From Mycobacterium sp. (GTDB lineage Bacteria; Actinomycetota; Actinomycetes; Mycobacteriales; Mycobacteriaceae), in the NCBI GenBank assembly GCA_021732005.1, contig JAKFVT010000026.1:109127-173126 (forward strand): a DNA stretch of 64,000 nucleotides, in the 5' to 3' direction. The stretch's first letter is position 1, and every line of letters begins with the position of its first letter. This document shows positions 33,495 to 42,519 of this stretch, in pieces. The position numbers and the translations under genes were made by a program. The notes beneath the pieces were generated by a model. That model was not told the origin of the DNA, did not search any database, and saw only the letters and a list, made by a program, of their open reading frames with translations.

Positions 33495-35057
33495 GTGCAC
33501 ACCGCGCAGCGTGATGCCGGGTTGGCCACCCGGGCCTACGCTTCCGGATTGTGGGTGCACGACACCCTGGCGAACGCCTTGGCCGCCGCCGCCCGTGACA
33601 CCCCGCGGCGGGAGGTACTCGTCGACGGCCCGGTGCGCCTGGACTGCGCAACACTTCACGACCGGGCGACCCGGCTGGTCGGTGTGATGCTGGCCCGGAT
33701 GCCCGTCGGGAGCGTGGTGTCGTTCATGCTGCCCAACTGGTATGAGGCGGCAATCGTGTACCACGCCGCGACGGCGGCCGGCATGGTGGTCAATCCGATA
33801 CTGCCGTCGCTGCGTGACCATGAGCTGGCTTTCATCCTGGCTGACGCCGACGTGCGAATGATCTTCGTCCCCGCCGATTTCGGCGGTCACGACTATGCGG
33901 CGATGCTCCAGCGGGTCACCGCGTCCCTGCCAGATCCACCGGTTGTCATCGTCGTCCGCGGCGAACCCCTGGCCGGGCAGCTCGCGTTCGACTCGGCGCC
34001 GAGCCGGCCGGGTTCGGTTGCGGCTCTGGATCCCGACGCCGTCCGGATGATCCTCTACACCTCCGGCACCACCGGACGCCCCAAAGGGGTTCTTCACAGC
34101 CATAATTCGATCCACGCCTTGATCCGCCAGATCGGCAGACACTGGCTGATCGATCCGGGGTCGGCATTCCTGGTTCCCTCCCCCATCGCCCACATCGGTG
34201 GTTCGATTTATGCGTTCGAATGCCCAGTCCTGCTGGGAACCACCGCGGTGCTGATGGACCGGTGGGACTCCGACGCCGCGGTCGCACTGCTGACCTCCGA
34301 GCAGTGCACGCATGTGGCCGGCGCGACGCCGTTCCTGCAGGCAATTCTCGCCGCCGCCCACCGCGCGAACACCCGGTTGCCCGACCTGCGAGTGTTCATC
34401 TGTGGCGGTGCCTCGGTTTCGCCGCAGCTGATCCGCACTGCGGCCGACTATTTCGAGCAGGCGGTGGTCACCCGGGTGTACGGCTCCACCGAGGTGCCGG
34501 TCACGACGATCGGCGCTCCCGGCGATCGCGACCGCGCCGCCGACACCGACGGCCGACCCGGCATCGCCGACGTCGCGATCGTGGACGGTGAAATCCGGGC
34601 ACGCGGCCCGCAGATGCTGGTGGGCTACCTGCATCCGGAAGACAACACCGACGCCTTCGATGCCGACGGCTACTTCCGCACCGGCGATCTCGGTCACTGG
34701 GTGGACGGCCGCTATCTCGTCGTCACCGGCCGGGCCAAGGACATCGTGATCCGCAACGGCGAGAACATCTCCCCCAAGGAGGTCGAGGACGTGCTGCTCG
34801 GCCACCCCGACATCAAAGAGATCGCGATCGTCGGGATACCCGATCCACGCACCGGGGAGCGAGCGTGCGCGGTGATCGTCACCGACCGGGCGCCGGGGCC
34901 AGACGTCGGCGATCTGCGCGACTTCATGCAGGCCAGCGGTGTTGCGAAGTTCAAATGGCCCGAACGGGTCGTGATATGGGACGCGCTGCCCAAGAATGAC
35001 GCAGGCAAAGTACTGAAACATCGAATTCGAGCGAGATTGGTCGACGCGGATGAGTGA
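33495..35057 (+). CDS. Acyl-CoA synthetase (AMP-forming, FadD-like), first copy
   Basis: 520 residues from a GTG 5 bases after the GntR stop, with AAGGG upstream. The P-loop [12 protein letters not shown] is near residue 185, [10 protein letters not shown] is the adenine motif, GYFRTGDLG contacts the AMP ribose, and the C-terminal [12 protein letters not shown] carries the catalytic Lys. It activates a carboxylic acid to its CoA thioester using ATP. The gene overlaps the following SDR by 8 bases. With a second ligase two genes later, the locus can activate two different acids. Confidence 0.9.
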   Translation: MHTAQRDAGLATRAYASGLWVHDTLANALAAAARDTPRREVLVDGPVRLDCATLHDRATRLVGVMLARMPVGSVVSFMLPNWYEAAIVYHAATAAGMVVNPILPSLRDHELAFILADADVRMIFVPADFGGHDYAAMLQRVTASLPDPPVVIVVRGEPLAGQLAFDSAPSRPGSVAALDPDAVRMILYTSGTTGRPKGVLHSHNSIHALIRQIGRHWLIDPGSAFLVPSPIAHIGGSIYAFECPVLLGTTAVLMDRWDSDAAVALLTSEQCTHVAGATPFLQAILAAAHRANTRLPDLRVFICGGASVSPQLIRTAADYFEQAVVTRVYGSTEVPVTTIGAPGDRDRAADTDGRPGIADVAIVDGEIRARGPQMLVGYLHPEDNTDAFDADGYFRTGDLGHWVDGRYLVVTGRAKDIVIRNGENISPKEVEDVLLGHPDIKEIAIVGIPDPRTGERACAVIVTDRAPGPDVGDLRDFMQASGVAKFKWPERVVIWDALPKNDAGKVLKHRIRARLVDADE

Positions 35058-35832
35058 TCCACAGGTTGCGGTGGTGACGGGCGCAAGCAGCGGAATCGGA
35101 TTCGCCTGCGCCACAACGCTCGCCGCGGCGGGGATGGCTGTCGTCGGCACCGGGCGCGACGCGGACCGGCTGGCTGCGCTGGCGGACGCGATCGGCGATC
35201 CCGACCGGGTGGCCACGCTGGCGGTCGATCTCACCGACGACGATGCGCCGCAGCGGATCGTCGAGGAAGCGGTCTCCCGATGGGGACGCGTCGACTTCCT
35301 GGTCAACAACGCCGGCGTCGGCAGCCCGAAACCGCTGCACGAAACCGACGACGAGACCCTCGACTACTTCCTGGACGTCATGCTGCGCGCGCCCTTCCGG
35401 CTCGCCCGCGACGTGATCCCGCATATGCGACCGGGTTCGGCCATCATCAATGTCACCTCGACCTTCGCGGTGGTCGGCGGTCTGCGCGGCGGCGCCTACT
35501 CCGCAGCCAAGGGCGGCCTGACCGCACTGACCCTGCACATCGCGTGCCAGTATGGTGCACAAGGGATTCGCAGCAATGCCGTGGCGCCGGGTGTCACGGT
35601 CACACCGATGGTGGAGCACCGTCTGGACGATCCCGGCTTCCGGAAGATGCAGACGGAGATGACACCGCACACCCGGCTGGGACGAGTCGAGGACATCGCC
35701 GGCACAGTGGAGTTCTTGTGCTCCCCCGCAGGAAGTTTCATCAACGGCCAGACCATCGTGGTCGACGGCGGCTGGAGCTCCACCAAGTATCTGTCGGACT
35801 TCGCACTGACCTCGGAGTGGGTCGCCCGGTGA
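35050..35832 (+). CDS. Short-chain dehydrogenase/reductase (third in the locus)
   Basis: 260 residues. [37 protein letters not shown], and [12 protein letters not shown] are the SDR cofactor, structural and catalytic motifs. The C-terminal [14 protein letters not shown] is typical of the FabG/BDH group. It overlaps both neighbours (8 bases and 4 bases), so the three genes are translated as a unit. The likely substrate is a hydroxyacyl-CoA or cyclic alcohol of the pathway; the sequence does not decide. Confidence 0.9.
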   Translation: MSDPQVAVVTGASSGIGFACATTLAAAGMAVVGTGRDADRLAALADAIGDPDRVATLAVDLTDDDAPQRIVEEAVSRWGRVDFLVNNAGVGSPKPLHETDDETLDYFLDVMLRAPFRLARDVIPHMRPGSAIINVTSTFAVVGGLRGGAYSAAKGGLTALTLHIACQYGAQGIRSNAVAPGVTVTPMVEHRLDDPGFRKMQTEMTPHTRLGRVEDIAGTVEFLCSPAGSFINGQTIVVDGGWSSTKYLSDFALTSEWVAR

Positions 35833-37298
35833 ACCTGTTCACCACCCTCGATCAGGCCGCGGACCGCTTCGGCGACCGCGGCGCGGTCTACCGTGGCGAG
35901 CAGCAGCTGCACACCTGGAGCGAGCTCAGGCAGCGCGCGCTGCGTCTGGCCGCATCGCTTCGGCGCGTCCACGCACCAGGCCGGCGGATCGCGATCGCCA
36001 GCGAGAACCGCGCGGAAATCATCGAACTGTTCTATGCGGTGTGGGCGGCCGAGTGTGTCGTCGTCCCGGTCAACTTCAAACTCCATCCCCGCGAGATGGC
36101 ACAGATCCTCGAAGACTGTGGCGCGGCAACGGTATTCGCGTCGCCCAAGATCGCGGACGATCTGACGCCGCACTCCCCGGTCGGCGTCGAGCAGATCGGT
36201 GGCCCGGACTACGACCAACTGTTCACCGCCCCGGCCGCTGACGTCCCGGTGACCGACCCGTCGACGCTGGCGTGGCTCTTCTACACCAGCGGCACCACCG
36301 GTCGCTCCAAGGGAGCGATGCTGTCCCATCGCAGCCTCACCGCGATGACGGTGGCACACCTGGCCGACATCGATTCCCCGGACGAGAATTGCAGCCTGCT
36401 GCACGCCGCCCCGATGTCGCACGGCTCCGGTCTCTACATCGCGCCCTACGTGCTACGCGGCGCACGGCAGGTGGTTGCCGCATCCGGTGTGTTCGACCCG
36501 GACGAATTTCTCGATCTCTGCGCGACGCATCCGGGATCGTCAGCGTTCCTGGCGCCCACGATGATTCAGCGGCTGGTCGACACCGGGCGCAACGCACCCG
36601 CCGCCCTGCGGACGATCGTCTACGGCGGCGGGCCGATGTACGTCGACGGCCTGAAGAAGGCGATGGCCGCGTTCGGGCCGGTCTTCGCGCAGATCTACGG
36701 CCAGGGTGAAGCTCCGATGACGATCACCGGATTGCGGCGCGCCGACCATGAACTCACCGACGACGCGATCCTGGGGTCGGTGGGATACCCCCGTTCCGGC
36801 GTCGAGGTGGCGGTACTGCGCGCGGACGGCTCGCGCGCCGAGCCGGGTCAGATCGGCGAGATCGTCTGCCGTGGCGACGTGGTGATGTCCGGGTATTGGA
36901 ACAACCCGCAGGCCACCCGCGACACCGTCAGGCAGGGCTGGCTGTACACCGGGGACATGGGCTCGTTCGACGACCGCGGCTACCTGACGTTGCACGACCG
37001 CTCCAAGGACGTGGTGATCAGCGGTGGCAGCAACATCTATCCGCGGGAGGTGGAGGAGGCGCTGCTGGAGCATCCGGGTGTCGCCGAAGCCTGCGTGGTC
37101 GGCGCGCCGGATCCCGAATGGGGTGAGGTCGTCGTCGCGTTCGTCGTGGGCTCCGCTGCCGGCCCGACGCTCGATGCCCACCTGCTGGACCGGATCGCCC
37201 GGTTCAAGCGGCCCAAGCGCTACGTCTTCGTCGACGACCTGCCGAAGAACAGCTACGGCAAGGTGCTCAAGCGCGAATTGCGCGCCCGGCTCGGGTAA
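35829..37298 (+). CDS. Acyl-CoA synthetase (AMP-forming, FadD-like), second copy
   Basis: 489 residues from a GTG that overlaps the SDR stop (GTGA). The signature elements are [19 protein letters not shown] near residue 155, [29 protein letters not shown] and [13 protein letters not shown] with the catalytic Lys near the end. A segment M-S-H-G-S-G near 198 helps shape the acyl pocket. Its closest look is to FadD3/FadD17-like medium or polycyclic acid ligases, but the substrate is not readable. It ends the first rightward transcript unless that reads into the hydratase gene. Confidence 0.9.
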   Translation: MNLFTTLDQAADRFGDRGAVYRGEQQLHTWSELRQRALRLAASLRRVHAPGRRIAIASENRAEIIELFYAVWAAECVVVPVNFKLHPREMAQILEDCGAATVFASPKIADDLTPHSPVGVEQIGGPDYDQLFTAPAADVPVTDPSTLAWLFYTSGTTGRSKGAMLSHRSLTAMTVAHLADIDSPDENCSLLHAAPMSHGSGLYIAPYVLRGARQVVAASGVFDPDEFLDLCATHPGSSAFLAPTMIQRLVDTGRNAPAALRTIVYGGGPMYVDGLKKAMAAFGPVFAQIYGQGEAPMTITGLRRADHELTDDAILGSVGYPRSGVEVAVLRADGSRAEPGQIGEIVCRGDVVMSGYWNNPQATRDTVRQGWLYTGDMGSFDDRGYLTLHDRSKDVVISGGSNIYPREVEEALLEHPGVAEACVVGAPDPEWGEVVVAFVVGSAAGPTLDAHLLDRIARFKRPKRYVFVDDLPKNSYGKVLKRELRARLG

Positions 37299-37315
37299 CG
37301 GCGTTCTCGTCTGCA

Positions 37316-37321
37316 TAGAAT
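37316..37321 (+). promoter_or_regulatory. -10 element of a leaderless promoter (enoyl-CoA hydratase gene)
   Basis: TAGAAT, then GCCGCT (6 bases), then ATG at 37328. There is no ribosome site, so the hydratase gene may have its own leaderless transcript within the rightward block. A clear -35 was not found. Confidence 0.5.
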
Positions 37322-37327
37322 GCCGCT

Positions 37328-38239
37328 ATGTCCACCGATTACCGCTTCCTGACCTACGAAGAGCTCGATGACGGCCGCATCGTCCGCATCATGCTCAACC
37401 GGCCCGAGGCACGCAACGCGCAGAACCGCGGCATGCTGGTCGAGCTCAACGAGGCGTTCCTGCGGGCTGAGGCCGACGACACGGTTCGGGTGGTCATCCT
37501 GGGCGGTCATGGCCCGATGTTCTCTTCCGGTCACGATCTCGGGTCGGCAGTGTCGCGGGCCGAATACACCCCCGGGCCGGACCAGCACCCGAGCTTCCAG
37601 GGCCTGGGCGCCAATCGGGAGGGCGCGGAGAAGCTGATGCTGCAGGAGTGGCACCACTTCTTCGCCAATACCCGCCGCTGGCGCGACCTGCGCAAGATCA
37701 CCGTCGCCCAGGTTCACGGTGACGTCTACGCGGCGGCGCTGATGCTGATGTGGGCCTGCGATTTGATCGTGGCTGCCGAAGGCACCCGGTTCGCGGATGT
37801 GGTGGGCACCCGGCTGGGCATGTGCGGAGTCGAATATTTCGCCCATCCGTGGGAGTTCGGGCCGCGCAAGACCAAGGAGCTGATGCTCACCGGTGACGCG
37901 ATGACCGTCGACGAGGCGTACCAATTGGGAATGATCACCAAGGTTTTCCCCCAAGACGAGCTGGCGGACAAGACGCTGGAATTCGCCCGCCGAATCGCCG
38001 AGGTGCCGACGATGGCGGCGCTGCTCGCCAAAGAAGCGGTCAATCAGACCGTCGACAACATGGGCTTCTACAACGCGCTGAACTCCTGCTTCACGCTGCA
38101 TCAGCTCAATCACTCGCATTGGGCACAGGTCCACGAGGAAGGCTGGCCGGTGGCGCTGGAGTCCGACGGCGTGCCGAACTGGAAGACCGCCCCGCCGATC
38201 GTGCCCGCGGTCAAGGATCAGGTCCGCGCCGAAGGCTGA
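37328..38239 (+). CDS. Enoyl-CoA hydratase/isomerase (crotonase) family enzyme
   Basis: 303 residues. The first oxyanion segment is FSSGHDLGSAVS near residue 65. The second, normally rich in glycine, reads VHGDVYAAALMLMWACDLI here, which is unusual. GTRFADVVGTRLGMCG and the later TGDAMTVDEAYQLGMITKVF keep the trimerisation and acyl-pocket helices. The C-terminal 50 residues are longer than in simple hydratases. An altered second oxyanion loop suggests hydrolase, decarboxylase or ring-opening chemistry as alternatives to hydration. It closes the rightward half of the catabolic locus. Confidence 0.85.
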   Translation: MSTDYRFLTYEELDDGRIVRIMLNRPEARNAQNRGMLVELNEAFLRAEADDTVRVVILGGHGPMFSSGHDLGSAVSRAEYTPGPDQHPSFQGLGANREGAEKLMLQEWHHFFANTRRWRDLRKITVAQVHGDVYAAALMLMWACDLIVAAEGTRFADVVGTRLGMCGVEYFAHPWEFGPRKTKELMLTGDAMTVDEAYQLGMITKVFPQDELADKTLEFARRIAEVPTMAALLAKEAVNQTVDNMGFYNALNSCFTLHQLNHSHWAQVHEEGWPVALESDGVPNWKTAPPIVPAVKDQVRAEG

Positions 38240-38550
38240 TCTTCGGCACACCGCCGCGATCACGGCAAAGTCCCGATTCCAGCTCACCTGAATCGTTCAA
38301 GTAGTCTCGGTGCTGTCACAACCAGTGACCGATGGGCCACCCGGTTGGACAACTGCTGCCGAAATGCTGTCAACGCGGTCTTGCCGAAATCCCTTGTAAT
38401 AGCGTTTAATTCGCGGAGTGCGCAAAGCTGCACAATCGGATTAGCCTTATAATTCTTAGAATTAATGTTGTGCAGGCCACACTTTTTCGCGAAACGTGGT
38501 GAAAAGCACAGACTTTGGTATATGCGCAAATTGTTGTTAGTTTCGGCCGC
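38240..38550. other. AT-rich intergenic island with three palindromes
   Basis: This 311-base spacer is visibly poorer in G and C than its surroundings, most strongly from 38390 to 38540. It holds GTCAC-N5-GTGAC (38315-38329), a 15-base palindrome TAATTCT-T-AGAATTA (38450-38464) and a TTCGCGAA core (near 38485). No gene is supported here. AT-rich stretches like this in mycobacteria are often bound by the silencer Lsr2; that is inference. Confidence 0.5.
38515..38543 (+). promoter_or_regulatory. Leaderless promoter of the NlpC/P60 gene
   Basis: The -35 is TTGGTA (38515-38520), followed by a 17-base spacer, the -10 TAGTTT (38538-38543), 7 bases, then ATG at 38551. No ribosome site is present. 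Confidence 0.6.
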
Positions 38551-39117
38551 ATGTTTGCAATCGCGACGTTGATGACTCTGATCAGTCAGGTGTCAGGCAC
38601 GCCGTACGTCCCCGGCGGGGATTCACCGGCTGGCACCGACTGCTCGGGACTGGCCTCCTGGGTGTCCAATGTGGCCACCGGAAGGCCTGCCTTTGGCAGC
38701 CGGTTCCACACCGGCAACGAGGAAGCCGCCCTCCTCGCCCGCGGATTCCACTACGGAACCGCCCCCAACTCCCTTGTGATCGGCTGGAACGGCCGCCACA
38801 CCGCAGTCACACTGCCCGACGGCACCGCGGTGTCCAGCGGTGAAGGCGGCGGCGTGCGCGTCGGCGGCGGCGGCGCCTACCAGCCGCAGTTCACCCACCA
38901 CATGTACCTGCCGATGCCGGCCGAGGACATGCAGGATCCGCTCGCGCCGCCGGCTCCGGATGCTCCCCCGCCGGCTCCGGACGCGCCGGTATTCGTCGAC
39001 GCCGTCGACGCACCGCCGCCGCCGGCTTCCGACGTTCCCCCGCCGGCCCTCGACATCATTCCCGTCGGCGCCGATATCGCCCCTCCCCCAGGCGATCCCG
39101 CCCCACAGCCCGCATAG
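38551..39117 (+). CDS. NlpC/P60 (C40) peptidase-like protein with Pro-rich tail, phage-like
   Basis: 188 residues. The domain starts almost at residue 1 (TLMTLISQVSGTPYVPGG). It has GTDCSGLASWV with the catalytic Cys near residue 30 and GWNGRHTAVTLPDG with the catalytic His near 82. GNEEAALLARGF and HHMYLPMP are typical of the short C40 domains found in actinophage tape-measure and lysin proteins. There is no normal signal peptide. The last 60 residues are repeats of Pro-Ala-Pro-Asp type. It would cleave peptidoglycan stem peptides, but how it leaves the cell is unclear. It sits behind an AT-rich island, which hints at transfer. Confidence 0.75.
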   Translation: MFAIATLMTLISQVSGTPYVPGGDSPAGTDCSGLASWVSNVATGRPAFGSRFHTGNEEAALLARGFHYGTAPNSLVIGWNGRHTAVTLPDGTAVSSGEGGGVRVGGGGAYQPQFTHHMYLPMPAEDMQDPLAPPAPDAPPPAPDAPVFVDAVDAPPPPASDVPPPALDIIPVGADIAPPPGDPAPQPA

Positions 39118-39129
39118 AACATCGCCGAC

Positions 39130-39163
39130 TACGCCGCACTGCCTCACCCGGCAGTGCGGCGTA
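39130..39163. terminator. Strong bidirectional terminator hairpin
   Basis: A perfect 14-bp stem (TACGCCGCACTGCC and its complement) encloses a 6-base loop. It lies between the convergent NlpC/P60 and amino-acid permease genes, 12 bases after one stop and 5 bases before the other. Only a short T/A tract follows, as is usual in mycobacteria. Confidence 0.8.
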
Positions 39164-39168
39164 CGTCG

Positions 39169-40617
39169 TCAAAAGCCTTGTTGCGCTATGAGTTTCGATC
39201 CCGCTTCACGGGCAGCGGCAGGCCGCGCGAGCACGCCGACCACGACCAGCACCAGGACGGCGACAGCCAGGCACGGCCCCCAGACCGCACTGCCTTGCGG
39301 CCACGGGATCACATTGCGATACAAGGTGTATCCCAGCAGGGCCAGACCGAGCAACGGCAGGATCACCTCCGACCTGCGAATGTCGTTGTCGCGAGCGAGG
39401 AACAACAGCCGGACAGCTCCCAACGTGGCCAGCGCGTATGCCACCAGCAAGATGAGCGTGCCCGCTGTGGCCGCGATGGTGAACACGTCGAATGGACGCG
39501 CCTGCAACGCAATCCAGCCGATGGCCTGGATCGCGAACACCGCCGCCGCCGCCGTTGCCGCCGCGACATGCGGAACGTTGCGCCGGGGATGCACCGCTGC
39601 CAGCGCGGCCGGGCCGATGCCGTCTCTGCTGAGCGCGAAGAGCAGCCGGCTCGCACCCACCACGCTGGCCAGACAGCAGGCCGCCGCACTGAACGTTGCG
39701 CCGACGACGATGACATAGGACAACCAGGGGGCGACGTACTGCTGGGCGATGTCGCCCATGAGAGCCTCGGACTTGCCGAAAGCCGCGACCCCGGCCGCGT
39801 CCGTGCCGAACGCCATCATCTCGATCGCCGTGACAGCCACGAAGAACACCCCGCCGAACAGCGCCGTACCCAGGATGGCCCGGGGAATGTTGCGCCGCGG
39901 CGACTCGGTCTCCTCACCGAGAGTCGCCGCGGCCTCGAAGCCGGCGAAAGACAGGAACCCGAACACGATTCCCAGGAACACCGTCGAGACCGAGGTCCCC
40001 GGGGCGACGGTGAACACCGACATGTCCACATGCTGACCGCCGGGCGTGTGGCCGGTGATCAACTTGCCCAGCGCGATCGCCGCCACCACCAGGATCAGCA
40101 TCACCGTCAGGCCTTCGGTGACCAGTAGGACAGTGGCACCGCCCTTGATCTCGCGGGCTGCGAGCCACCACACCCCGGCGAGTACGAGCCAGGCGAAAAT
40201 GAACGCAACCCAATCCGGTAATTCGTTGGGGGCAGCAACTTTCCGAGCCAGATCGGTGAGAAAGATGCCTGCCGCGGTCGCAGTCACCGCACCGAAGAAG
40301 ACATAGGTTCCCGCGTTGAGCCAGCCGGCCACGCTGCCGGCCCGGGGTCCGAGCGTGACACCGACGAAGGCGTACACACTGCCGGCGTGGCTGAACCGTT
40401 GCGCGAGCCGGACGAACGTGTGGGCGATCAGCAGTACGCCGACAGTCGCCAACAGGAATGCAAGTGGGACGGCACGCCCGACGGCGGTGGCCGTTCCCTG
40501 CGGATTGATGTTGATGGCCATCGACGGCGCCATGAGAGCAACCGACACACCCACCGCCGACCAGACGGTGAGGGTCCGGCGCAGCGCCGGGCCACCGGAC
40601 ACCTCCTGCCCGGCCAA
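39169..40617 (-). CDS. APC-superfamily amino-acid permease
   Basis: 482 residues with about 12 hydrophobic segments. The N-terminus TVWSAVGVSVALMAPSMAI is the first broken helix of the APC fold. GFLSFAGFEAAATLGEETE near residue 240 is the conserved helix 6 plus the E-E-T/S-E/K loop of amino-acid transporters. It carries amino acids or amines across the inner membrane, probably with protons. It starts immediately after the stop of the ferredoxin gene and is almost certainly transcribed with it, an unusual pairing. Confidence 0.88.
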   Translation of the reverse strand: MAGQEVSGGPALRRTLTVWSAVGVSVALMAPSMAININPQGTATAVGRAVPLAFLLATVGVLLIAHTFVRLAQRFSHAGSVYAFVGVTLGPRAGSVAGWLNAGTYVFFGAVTATAAGIFLTDLARKVAAPNELPDWVAFIFAWLVLAGVWWLAAREIKGGATVLLVTEGLTVMLILVVAAIALGKLITGHTPGGQHVDMSVFTVAPGTSVSTVFLGIVFGFLSFAGFEAAATLGEETESPRRNIPRAILGTALFGGVFFVAVTAIEMMAFGTDAAGVAAFGKSEALMGDIAQQYVAPWLSYVIVVGATFSAAACCLASVVGASRLLFALSRDGIGPAALAAVHPRRNVPHVAAATAAAAVFAIQAIGWIALQARPFDVFTIAATAGTLILLVAYALATLGAVRLLFLARDNDIRRSEVILPLLGLALLGYTLYRNVIPWPQGSAVWGPCLAVAVLVLVVVGVLARPAAAREAGSKLIAQQGF

Positions 40618-40827
<210 letters not shown>

Positions 40828-40869
40828 ACCGCGGGCCCCGAACGCACGTGCCGATTCCGGCAACCAACC

Positions 40870-42069
40870 TCAGGGGTTGATGGTGTTCTCTCCGACCTGA
40901 CGCCCCCACACATACTCGGTGAGCAACGGCTGGCCGAGTTCGAAGTGGTTGTACGGCGCGATCGAGGCTCCGTCATCCATCACCAGGTAGGGAGCCGGCC
41001 AGAAATTGCGGTCGACCGTCTGCCAACACCCCGGCGCTCCGCCCGGCCCACCCCTGCCGTTGGTCCTTGGCAGGTTGTCCGGGTACACGTAGGGATTCGG
41101 CGCGCCGAGGATCTCGGTCATCGTGCTGAGTGAATATCCGTTGCCGCCGAAGGCATCCAGTGCACTGGGCGCCGCCAGTGCGATGTTGCGAATGCCGCAG
41201 AACAGTTCCGGGCTGTAGGTGTCGAGAAGCTGGGAACTGGGCACCAGATCCGCCATCCCCCGAATGAAGTACGGCTTGCTGCGCTCGAAGACGTCGGCGC
41301 CGGTATTGCCGAACCCCATGGAGGCGAGCAGCGCCGCATCGATGTCGTGCTGCTGACCGTTGAGCGAGTTCGCGGTCACCACCGCATGGTCGAGCGCATC
41401 CCACAGGTCGGGGCTGGCCTTGGTATAGACGTCGGCCAGATCGCCCAGTCGCTGGATGTCTCGGCGGATCTGCGGCATCTGCGGGTTGATGTCGTCGAGC
41501 ACCGAGTTCCCGTTGACGATCGACTGGCCGAACTTGGTGCCCAGCCCGTTCAGTGCCTCGGCCGTCGCCGACAGCGTGAGGTTCAGCTTGACCGGATCCA
41601 CCTTCTCGGAGATCGACGTGACGGTCTCGAAAAGAGTGTTGAACTCCGTGGTGACGCTGGATGCGTTGATGACGTCAGACGTCGTCAGACGGGCCGGCAC
41701 CGGATTCTTCGGTGTCGACAGCGCGACGTATTTGTTGCCGAAGACCGTGGTGGCCTTGATATCGGCGTGCACGTTGGCGGGAATGTAGGCCAAATAGCGG
41801 GGATCGACGTCGAGCCTCAACCGCGCAATGTTCTTTCCGTCGCGCTCGCCGGAGCTGACGTTGATGACCCGGCCGATCACCACCCCGTTGAAGGTGACCT
41901 TCGAACCCGTGTCCATCACCAGGCCGCCGCGATCGGAGACCATCGTCAACGTTGCCCGCGGCGACAGGTCGCCGCGAAATTGCAGATAGACCAACGACAG
42001 GACCAGGACGATCACCGCAAGAAACACCAAGCCGGCGGCCTTGAGCGGCGGACGGTCGCGCCAGTTCAC
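40870..42069 (-). CDS. Orphan MCE-family (MlaD-like) protein
   Basis: 399 residues from a GTG at 42069 behind a strong AAGGAGGGG. One N-terminal membrane anchor (LKAAGLVFLAVIVLVLSLVY) is followed by the MCE domain (about residues 37-115) with GSKVTFNGVVIGRVINV and VFGNKYVALSTP. A long helical region and a less ordered C-terminus (EILGAPNPYVYPDN) follow, as in mycobacterial MceA-like proteins. MCE proteins form tubes that carry lipids between envelope layers. Mycobacterial mce loci normally have two YrbE permeases and six mce genes; none of these is adjacent, so this copy is isolated. Confidence 0.88.
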   Translation of the reverse strand: MNWRDRPPLKAAGLVFLAVIVLVLSLVYLQFRGDLSPRATLTMVSDRGGLVMDTGSKVTFNGVVIGRVINVSSGERDGKNIARLRLDVDPRYLAYIPANVHADIKATTVFGNKYVALSTPKNPVPARLTTSDVINASSVTTEFNTLFETVTSISEKVDPVKLNLTLSATAEALNGLGTKFGQSIVNGNSVLDDINPQMPQIRRDIQRLGDLADVYTKASPDLWDALDHAVVTANSLNGQQHDIDAALLASMGFGNTGADVFERSKPYFIRGMADLVPSSQLLDTYSPELFCGIRNIALAAPSALDAFGGNGYSLSTMTEILGAPNPYVYPDNLPRTNGRGGPGGAPGCWQTVDRNFWPAPYLVMDDGASIAPYNHFELGQPLLTEYVWGRQVGENTINP

Positions 42070-42519
42070 CGCAGCCCCTCCTTAACCCCGACCCAAGCGA
42101 ACGAGCGCCCCTCCCGGCCGTGGCCAGTGATGTGGACCACAGGAATGTACCTGATTTCACAGTCGAATGGTCGCCATCCGCGCAATTCGCCAGGCCGTCA
42201 ATTCCGCAATTCCCGTTGCGCCGTCGTCAATATAACCGGCGCCGAATTGACGCGGTGAAATGCGCAGGTGCCCAACCAATTCCGCATCGGGCAATTTGCA
42301 CCACCAACGGCCGCTGATAGGGGCGGCAATTTGCCTTTGCAATATTTGCTGTGCACGTGCAGCGCCGACCATGCGCGGGTGATGGCTGCCTACCGGAAGC
42401 TGACGGTATCCCGAACTGGCCCCAAACCCGCTCCAGTAAGCGGTGGAGTCGGGATAATCGACTGTGCCGCCCGGGGGTGTCGCCGGCGCGGGAACAGCTC
42501 AGCGAGGAGCGTGAGACCT
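42070..42519. other. 450-base spacer between the MCE gene and isocitrate lyase
   Basis: It contains an AT-richer stretch (about 42160-42350) with repeated TTTGC elements, and GGATAAT near 42452-42458 as a possible -10 for the isocitrate lyase gene. The reading frame upstream of ATG 42520 stays open, but I see no gene that I can support here. Confidence 0.5.
42291..42349. promoter_or_regulatory. TTTGC repeat cluster upstream of isocitrate lyase
   Basis: GCAATTTGC occurs at 42291-42299 and again at 42326-42334. TTTGCAATATTTGC follows at 42336-42349. RamB and PrpR, known regulators of glyoxylate and propionate genes in Actinobacteria, bind sites containing TTTGCAAA-like sequence. The cluster lies about 170-230 bases before the isocitrate lyase start. 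A link to those regulators is inference. Confidence 0.45.

Noticed and set aside
38284..38529. 81-codon minus-strand frame in the AT-rich island
   Set aside because: There is no ribosome site, no domain, and it overlaps the promoter of the NlpC/P60 gene. It is more likely chance in AT-rich DNA.
42268..42519. N-terminal extension of isocitrate lyase to 851 residues
   Set aside because: The extension lacks homology to ICL2 and covers the TTTGC repeats. ATG 42520 gives the normal family length.
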